Source: Hyphomicrobiales bacterium | GTDB taxonomy: Bacteria > Pseudomonadota > Alphaproteobacteria > Rhizobiales > JAKIUO01 | Direction of reading: 5' to 3' | Length of the DNA stretch: 10,738 nucleotides | NCBI GenBank assembly: GCA_027069645.1 | Contig: JALXEI010000336.1 | Coordinates: 1 to 10,738, forward strand | Shown: positions 7,047 to 10,738 of the stretch, piece by piece | Layout of the letters: each line of letters starts with the position of its first letter | Numbering within the stretch: the stretch's first letter is position 1 | Translations under genes and position numbers: made by a program | Notes under the pieces: model-generated | Database searches by the model: none | What the model was told of the DNA's origin: nothing | Seen by the model: the letters and a program-made list of their open reading frames with translations, nothing else

Positions 7047-7198
7047 ATCCCATGCAATGGGTCAATATCAAGGGCGGTTGGTATTATGTGACGAAAAAAT
7101 CCTATCTGGAAAGCACCTGCCTTGCGACTTCCAAAGGAGGGGCAAGCGGTCGCAATTGCAAGCTGACAGCCGTTGGAATGCTGTTGGCGAGGACATAA
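7034..7198 (+). CDS. doubtful 54-aa ORF with a GG-type leader-like motif
   Basis: The ORF begins MSRYDPMQWVNIKGGWYY, is basic, has two cysteines and ends at TAA just before the hairpin at 7201. The QWxNIKGG stretch fits the spacing of double-glycine leaders (hydrophobic at -12, -7 and -4, Gly-Gly at -2/-1), and a second copy sits on the minus strand at 6816-6848. Against it: no Shine-Dalgarno, its 3' half overlaps the minus-strand gene at 7102, and the shared 33 bp are part of an inverted repeat. No C39-type transporter gene is in the window. Listed so that it is not lost; it is probably not a gene. Confidence 0.13.
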   Translation: MSRYDPMQWVNIKGGWYYVTKKSYLESTCLATSKGGASGRNCKLTAVGMLLART

Positions 7199-7665
7199 AA
7201 AAAGCCGCGAATATGAAAGCGGCTTTCCCGACCGCTGCCGCCATATTCACAGGCCACATCATTATAGGGAAAAGCTGAACGATCACCGGTCAAAACCGAC
7301 ATCAGCAAATGATTATAGTCGGCAAGGGGGCCCAGTTCATAGCGAACCCTGCTCCCCATCGGCAAGGCCTCAAATGAACAGCCGGTTTTTCTACCCGGTT
7401 CGCCATCAACAATCGCCGTGAATGGCTGCGCCTTTCCATCATCCGTTGAAAATGCAACCGACAGGTCGAGATAAACAAAGCGTTTACCCGGCAAACCTGT
7501 CAGTTGCGCGATGATTTTATTGCGAACCGGGCGCGTCAAATCGGCGGGAATATCGATATTGACGCGGGTGAACAGGCCCGATGACCCTTCGGCCGCAAAA
7601 CCGTTTTGCATGGCTGTCACTGTCCACAGGGCCGCAACCAGCACAACCAGTCGTTTCGAGAACAT
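7102..7665 (-). CDS. small exported protein of unknown function, with a terminator inside the ORF
   Basis: Not recognised. The start is ATG at 7665: GGAGG lies 10 nt upstream, and the product begins with a good signal peptide (MFSKRLVVLVAALWTVTAMQ, likely cleaved after NGFAA near residue 25). The mature part is rich in beta-type sequence and has two cysteines (96 and 139) that could form a disulphide in the periplasm. An upstream ATG at 7743 would overlap the preceding gene and lose the signal peptide. It follows the YkgJ-type gene by 28 nt and is probably co-transcribed. Oddity: a strong intrinsic terminator covers codons 147-157, so the last 30 residues (NSIPTAVSLQ onward) lie beyond the expected transcript end. 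Either part of the mRNA is nonstop, or the natural stop was lost and the tail is not genuine. Confidence 0.72.
   Translation of the reverse strand: MFSKRLVVLVAALWTVTAMQNGFAAEGSSGLFTRVNIDIPADLTRPVRNKIIAQLTGLPGKRFVYLDLSVAFSTDDGKAQPFTAIVDGEPGRKTGCSFEALPMGSRVRYELGPLADYNHLLMSVLTGDRSAFPYNDVACEYGGSGRESRFHIRGFFYVLANSIPTAVSLQLRPLAPPLEVARQVLSR
7197..7226 (-). terminator. intrinsic terminator of the minus-strand gene train, inside the last ORF
   Basis: On the minus strand AAAGCCGC (7226-7219), loop TTTCATATTC and GCGGCTTT (7208-7201) give an 8-bp perfect stem. It runs into seven T in all (7203-7197). This is a canonical Rho-independent terminator for leftward transcription. It falls at codons 147-157 of the exported-protein ORF, whose stop is about 95 nt further on. 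On the plus strand only three T follow the stem, so termination there would be poor. Confidence 0.8.
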
Positions 7666-7693
7666 CCGGATCACGCCTCCCGCCGCGCTGTGA

Positions 7694-8674
7694 TTAACTG
7701 GCACCGCGCGGATTTTGTTCGCGCGCCCTGGCGATGGCATCATTCAGCACTTCCTGACGCAGCTTGATGGTCGGTTCGTTGAACAGCACATTTTTCATCC
7801 AGTCAAAGCCAAGCTTGAGCAGGAGTTCGTCATCGGTGCGCAACTCCTCGACCAGTTCGGGGTCGATGAGATATTTTTGCAGGAAGGTGCTTTCAAAGAC
7901 GAAGCGGCGGAACATTTCCACATCGGTCGTCGCCATGAAAAACATCTGCTTGGTCTTGTCGGGCACCACCGTGCCATTGGGGCCGCCCATGACCTTCCAG
8001 CTCGACATTTTCATCAAAATTTCGACCCAGCCGCGATTTTGCTCGTCATAGGGTTCAACCCCCTGTTCCTTGCGAAATTCGCTGACCGAAAGCTCCTTGC
8101 TCTCTTCATGGCCCTTGCAGTGATCTTCCTTAACCAGAAAGAAGAAATCATCCGGCCCTTCGGCCCCTTTCATCTTCACGGCCGCCATACCGAGCGGATA
8201 ATAGCGGCAATTGACCGGACGATCTTCATAGACCGTACAGCCCTCTTCCTCGTCCATAAAAACGCAGGCACCCTTGCCGTCCTTGCCGCTCATGCGCAGC
8301 TTGGCCACCGGCATGTCCGCCCCGTGCCACATGGCCGGAACGGTAAACAGCTTCAAAAATTCGGCGGGTTTGATGGTCAGATGTTTCGACAGGCGCAAAA
8401 TATCAAATGGCGTCAAGGTAATGTCGGCCCCGTGGCAACAGACGTTCCAGCATGACACGCCCTTGTGACAGGAGAAGCAAAAGCTGTCGCTTTCCTTGAT
8501 CTTGACCGGCTGCACCGGATTGCCGTCCGAAGCCCGCACCCCGTCAAAGATGTCCATATCCATGTCGCGTTCGGCCTCGCGCCGCTGACGGTCTTCCTCG
8601 TCAAGACGTTTGGCATGCTCCAGCATGGTCTTGTCCTGCGGTTCTTCCTCGATATTGTTCTTGTCGTCGCTCAT
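7694..8674 (-). CDS. YkgJ-family cysteine-cluster protein (putative Zn/Fe chelating)
   Basis: The first conserved block is CFSCHKGVSCWNVCCHGADI (Cys 66, 69, 75, 79, 80) and the second is GACVFMDEEEGCTVYEDRP followed by NCRYYPLG (Cys 137, 146, 156), with a further Cys186. This is the CxxCxxCC/YkgJ domain, thought to chelate zinc or iron-sulphur; its reaction is unknown. It is 326 aa, larger than the minimal domain, with an acidic and basic charged N-terminal helix (residues 10-45) and a helical C-terminal extension (200-320). No signal peptide is seen, so it is cytosolic. The start is ATG 8674 with GGAG 8 nt upstream. The longer open frame to 8761 runs through the hairpin cluster and is not supported. 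The signal-peptide gene follows directly. Confidence 0.88.
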   Translation of the reverse strand: MSDDKNNIEEEPQDKTMLEHAKRLDEEDRQRREAERDMDMDIFDGVRASDGNPVQPVKIKESDSFCFSCHKGVSCWNVCCHGADITLTPFDILRLSKHLTIKPAEFLKLFTVPAMWHGADMPVAKLRMSGKDGKGACVFMDEEEGCTVYEDRPVNCRYYPLGMAAVKMKGAEGPDDFFFLVKEDHCKGHEESKELSVSEFRKEQGVEPYDEQNRGWVEILMKMSSWKVMGGPNGTVVPDKTKQMFFMATTDVEMFRRFVFESTFLQKYLIDPELVEELRTDDELLLKLGFDWMKNVLFNEPTIKLRQEVLNDAIARAREQNPRGAS

Positions 8675-8700
8675 TCTCAAACTCCGTTGATTGCCTCGAA

Positions 8701-8769
8701 AGGTGCTGACGCACCTCGCCCTCGCCGGGCAGGCAGCTTGTGCAGCTGGCAGAAGGGGCAAGCCCCTTC
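8701..8769 (-). repeat. four consecutive short hairpins in the leader of the YkgJ-type gene
   Basis: Perfect stems in a row: AGGTGC-TGAC-GCACCT (8701-8716), GCCC-TCGCC-GGGC (8718-8730), CAGCT-TGTGC-AGCTG (8734-8748) and GAAGGGGC-AA-GCCCCTTC (8752-8769). They fill 69 bp beginning 27 nt before the ATG at 8674 and lie in the 172-nt gap behind the two-TM gene. None has a T tract, so these are not intrinsic terminators. It could be a structured leader, an mRNA processing site or a REP-type dispersed repeat. Confidence 0.6.
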
Positions 8770-8846
8770 ACCCCGTTTTTCGGATATTGAAACAGGCTAT
8801 AGCATGGGGGACGCGGCAGGCAAAGCAGAACCGGCGGACAAAAACA

Positions 8847-9071
8847 CTACCCGATCAAAAGCTGCCCCAGTTCCATCAAAGTGAGCAGGGCCAGTGTGCT
8901 GGAAATCAGCAAAAATATGCCAAACAGCCCGCCCAGCAGAACAAGTCTGCCCTGCTGCTTCTTGCTGCGCCTCGCCGGATCCTTGCGTTTTTCCAGCAAG
9001 AACCACACATAGAGCCGAAAAGTCACCCATAAAACGCCAGCCAGCAACAGCCAGTGCCAGAGATAGTTCAC
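8847..9071 (-). CDS. small two-TM membrane protein of unknown function
   Basis: 74 aa from a GTG at 9071 that overlaps the TGA of the preceding gene as GTGA, which indicates translational coupling; purine-rich AAAAGGGAGAGGG precedes it inside that gene. Two hydrophobic segments, residues about 4-26 (YLWHWLLLAGVLWVTFRLYV) and 43-70 (LVLLGGLFGIFLLISSTLAL), flank a basic loop (EKRKDPARRSKKQQGR). The loop should lie in the cytoplasm, placing both termini outside the inner membrane. No recognised family. Close coupling suggests a function with the secreted glycosidase-family protein upstream, but this is inference. An open frame continues upstream to 9194 only as a shadow of that gene. Confidence 0.7.
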   Translation of the reverse strand: MNYLWHWLLLAGVLWVTFRLYVWFLLEKRKDPARRSKKQQGRLVLLGGLFGIFLLISSTLALLTLMELGQLLIG

Positions 9072-9811
9072 CTGCCCTCTCCCTTTTCCGTCGCCGCCAG
9101 CATTCCGACAAACGGATAGCCCCGTCCGGGGCCGCGTTCGCCATTTCGCCAGAGCTGCGATATAAACCCGTCCATATAAAGACCGGCCAGGCACTTTTGA
9201 TCATCGCGCAGAAAATGCGCCAGTTGCCAGAAGGTCACCGGCCTTTTCGACATGACAAACACCACATGACCATCGCCACGCACCCCGACAGCATTGCGAT
9301 AGTGGCGATATTTCGACTTGCGTGCAAAGGCCGGATGGATGCCGCGCCGGTCAAACAGCAAGGGGCCGCTCTGGGTCGCAAGAACAATATCATCCGAAAG
9401 ATGAAATTGCGAGGTTCTGACGATTGCCGCACCGTTCCTGCCAATATAAAACACGCCATTGGGTTTCATATAAAAATTGCCGCCACCGCGGCGCCGGTCG
9501 AGCTTGCGCAGCACCTGACCGCGCTCGACATGCAAACCAAGGGGGCGATATTTTCGGTCATAGATACCGGCATTCATCAGCGCCAGGACCTTTTGACCTT
9601 TGGCTTCAAGAGCCGTTTTCAGGGCCGCAAGCGAGCGCCAGGCTTCCCCGCGATCATTCTTCCAGTGCAAACTGATTTGCTGACGATCGGGATCAATAAC
9701 AACTGTTTTGAAATCATCCGGTCCCACCTGCTGCGCCCGCGCAAAAGCAAAGGGCCAAAGCACCAGCAGGCTCGTAGCACCGTATCTGACTGCTCTCCAT
9801 ATGGGTCTCAT
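9068..9811 (-). CDS. secreted phosphodiester glycosidase family protein (NAGPA-type domain)
   Basis: 247 aa. The N-terminus has a basic stretch and hydrophobic core ending in FAFARAQQ, a signal peptide likely cut near residue 26. Family marks follow in order: LALMNAGIYD (77-85), NFYMKPNGVFYI (112-123), ATQSGPLLF (145-153), HPAF, RNAVGV (172-177), VVFVMSKRPVTFWQLAHFL and LYMDGFISQLW (211-221). These match the domain shared with mammalian N-acetylglucosamine-1-phosphodiester alpha-N-acetylglucosaminidase (PF09992); in bacteria the substrate is usually not known, probably a periplasmic glycan or phosphodiester-linked sugar. AAGG lies 7 nt before the ATG at 9811. The gene begins 11 nt after the aminotransferase stop and overlaps the next small gene by 4 nt. 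Confidence 0.9.
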   Translation of the reverse strand: MRPIWRAVRYGATSLLVLWPFAFARAQQVGPDDFKTVVIDPDRQQISLHWKNDRGEAWRSLAALKTALEAKGQKVLALMNAGIYDRKYRPLGLHVERGQVLRKLDRRRGGGNFYMKPNGVFYIGRNGAAIVRTSQFHLSDDIVLATQSGPLLFDRRGIHPAFARKSKYRHYRNAVGVRGDGHVVFVMSKRPVTFWQLAHFLRDDQKCLAGLYMDGFISQLWRNGERGPGRGYPFVGMLAATEKGEGR

Positions 9812-9822
9812 GGCCGGACCTT

Positions 9823-10738
9823 TCAGGTGGCAGCGGCGTCTGATATGACCTTCATTGCCGCTTCGACCCCGCCTTTTTGATGTTCAATACCGGCCAGCCC
9901 GAGGCTCATTTCCACGCCCGAAAGCGCTCCCAGTACGGTAAGATCGTTCTGATATCCCAGATGGCCGATGCGAAACACCACACCTGCCACCTTGCCAAGT
10001 CCGGCCGCCAGCGACATGTCGAATTTTTCAAGTACAAGCGCCCGGAAAGCATCGGCATCGACACCCTCCGGCATGCGGATGGCGGTCACGGCATTGGAAT
10101 GTTCATGCTCGCGCACCGACTGGTTTTCGAGTCCCCAGGCCGAAACGGCAGCACGGGTTGCACGCGCCAGACGCGCATGACGGGCAAAGACATTCTCCAG
10201 CCCTTCTTCAAGGAGCATGTCCACAGCCTCGCGCAAACCGTAAAACAGCGTCACCGGCGGCGTATAGGGATAAAGGCCGTTTCCGGCCGCTTCGATGGCC
10301 GGGGCCCAGTCAAAATATCCCTTGGGAAGTGTCGCATTTTCAACCGCAGCCAGAGCCTTTTGCGAGGCGACCGTGAAAGACAGGCCCGGCGGCAGCATGA
10401 AGCCTTTTTGCGAGCCGCAAATGGTCACATCCACCCCCCAGACATCGTGACGATAGTCTGTCGCCGCCAGTGAGGAAATGGTATCAACAAACAGCATCGC
10501 GTCATGACCGGCAGCATCAATCGCGGCGCGCACCGCCGGAATATCGGACGTAACACCGGTCGAGGTTTCGTTGTGGGTGGCCAGCACGGCTTTGATCTTT
10601 CCGGCGCTGTCAGCCTTCAGGGCTTCTTCAACCTTGCCCGCATCAATGCCGGTGCGCCAGTCGCCGGGGATCTCGATCACTTCAAGGCCCATTGCCCTTG
10701 CATTGCGCCCCCACAGGGTGGAAAACATTCCGGTTTCG
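9823..10738 (-). CDS. serine-glyoxylate / alanine-glyoxylate aminotransferase family, 5' end outside window
   Basis: PLP-dependent class V aminotransferase that moves an amino group from serine or alanine to glyoxylate, forming glycine. About 304 residues are visible and roughly 90 from the N-terminus are missing, because the frame stays open to base 10738 (ETGMFSTLWGRNAR). Seen: HNETSTGVT, LFVDTISSLAATDYRHDVWG with the PLP-ring Asp, GSQKGFMLPPG with the Schiff-base lysine, YTPPVTLFYGLREA, EEGLENVFARHARL, and the C-terminal KVAGVVFRIGHLGYQNDLTVLGALSG. This end matches serine-glyoxylate aminotransferases of plants and methylotrophs closely, so that assignment is preferred over alanine-glyoxylate or phosphoserine transaminase. 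It heads the leftward gene train visible here; its promoter is not in the window. Confidence 0.9.
   Translation of the reverse strand, partial: ETGMFSTLWGRNARAMGLEVIEIPGDWRTGIDAGKVEEALKADSAGKIKAVLATHNETSTGVTSDIPAVRAAIDAAGHDAMLFVDTISSLAATDYRHDVWGVDVTICGSQKGFMLPPGLSFTVASQKALAAVENATLPKGYFDWAPAIEAAGNGLYPYTPPVTLFYGLREAVDMLLEEGLENVFARHARLARATRAAVSAWGLENQSVREHEHSNAVTAIRMPEGVDADAFRALVLEKFDMSLAAGLGKVAGVVFRIGHLGYQNDLTVLGALSGVEMSLGLAGIEHQKGGVEAAMKVISDAAAT

Larger units (their letters stand above)
6816..7084. repeat. nested inverted repeats able to form a three-way junction
   Basis: The outer arms are 6816-6848 and 7052-7084, inverted copies matching at 31 of 33 positions; in plus-strand RNA one of the two differences is a G-U pair. 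Inside lie two further imperfect hairpins: A (6853-6939) and B (6958-7046). Only 4, 18 and 5 nt are unpaired at the junction. Hairpin B looks like an extra segment in the right arm, since the left arm passes from the outer stem to hairpin A with only 4 nt between them. Both outer arms read QWxNIKGGWY outward on opposite strands. It could be a structured RNA, a miniature mobile element or an old inverted duplication; the sequence alone does not decide. Confidence 0.7.
6397..7101. other. about 640-700 bp with no convincing gene, rich in palindromes
   Basis: Short open frames exist on both strands but none has a ribosome-binding site, a recognisable domain or a believable composition. The left part (6410-6740) holds a modest hairpin (GTGTGA 6603-6608 with TCACAC 6626-6631, extended by GCGG 6595-6598 with CCGC 6632-6635) and a consensus -10 hexamer on the minus strand. 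The right part (6763-7084) is full of inverted repeats, listed separately. Confidence 0.6.

Noticed and set aside
6816..7084. Integron attC site or CRISPR repeat
   Set aside because: No attC core site pair, no integrase gene and no regularly spaced direct repeats are present; the symmetry is purely inverted.
8675..8761. N-terminal extension of the YkgJ-type protein to a start at 8761
   Set aside because: The extension would be coded by the hairpin cluster and looks unlike protein, and the ATG at 8674 has a well-spaced GGAG.

Overview
The window reads as a stretch of chromosome from a moderately GC-rich alphaproteobacterium. The evidence is the PleC/DivJ-like histidine kinase (H-box context HELRTPLNAVIGFSEIM), GANTC sites clustered upstream of it, and conserved hypothetical proteins of a kind I associate with the Sphingomonadales/Kordiimonadales side of the class. 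That placement is recollection and inference. No phage, IS, CRISPR, rRNA or tRNA gene is visible.

Left part (1-6049): dusA (tRNA-dihydrouridine synthase A, minus strand) is divergent from a conserved hypothetical gene of 180 aa with a GTG start. A strong C(UUCG)G-loop terminator separates that gene from pepN (aminopeptidase N, 893 aa). pepN is followed by a 178-bp intergenic region with four GANTC sites in 67 bp, and then by a soluble PAS-type sensor histidine kinase that has no response regulator beside it.

Middle (6050-7226): a small, very basic 100-aa protein on the minus strand starts at a TTG with an excellent Shine-Dalgarno sequence. It is followed by about 640 bp with no convincing gene. 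This non-coding stretch is the most unusual part of the window. It holds two perfect 16-bp palindromes, two long imperfect hairpins and a 33-bp outer inverted repeat (31/33) that encloses both hairpins, so 6816-7084 can be drawn as a three-way junction. Both outer arms also encode the same peptide motif, QWxNIKGGWY, on opposite strands.

Right part (7102-10738, all minus strand): a gene train reads leftward. It comprises a serine-glyoxylate-type aminotransferase (5' end outside the window), a secreted phosphodiester-glycosidase-family protein 11 nt behind it, a two-TM small protein overlapping that by 4 nt, then, after a 172-nt gap full of short hairpins, a YkgJ-type cysteine-cluster protein, and 28 nt later a small exported protein of unknown function. 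A canonical intrinsic terminator lies inside the last ORF, about 30 codons before its stop. That could give nonstop mRNA or could mean the gene has lost its original stop.

Most genes are housekeeping or conserved hypothetical. The points worth following up are the palindromic region, the in-ORF terminator, the GANTC cluster and the hairpin-rich leader of the YkgJ-type gene.
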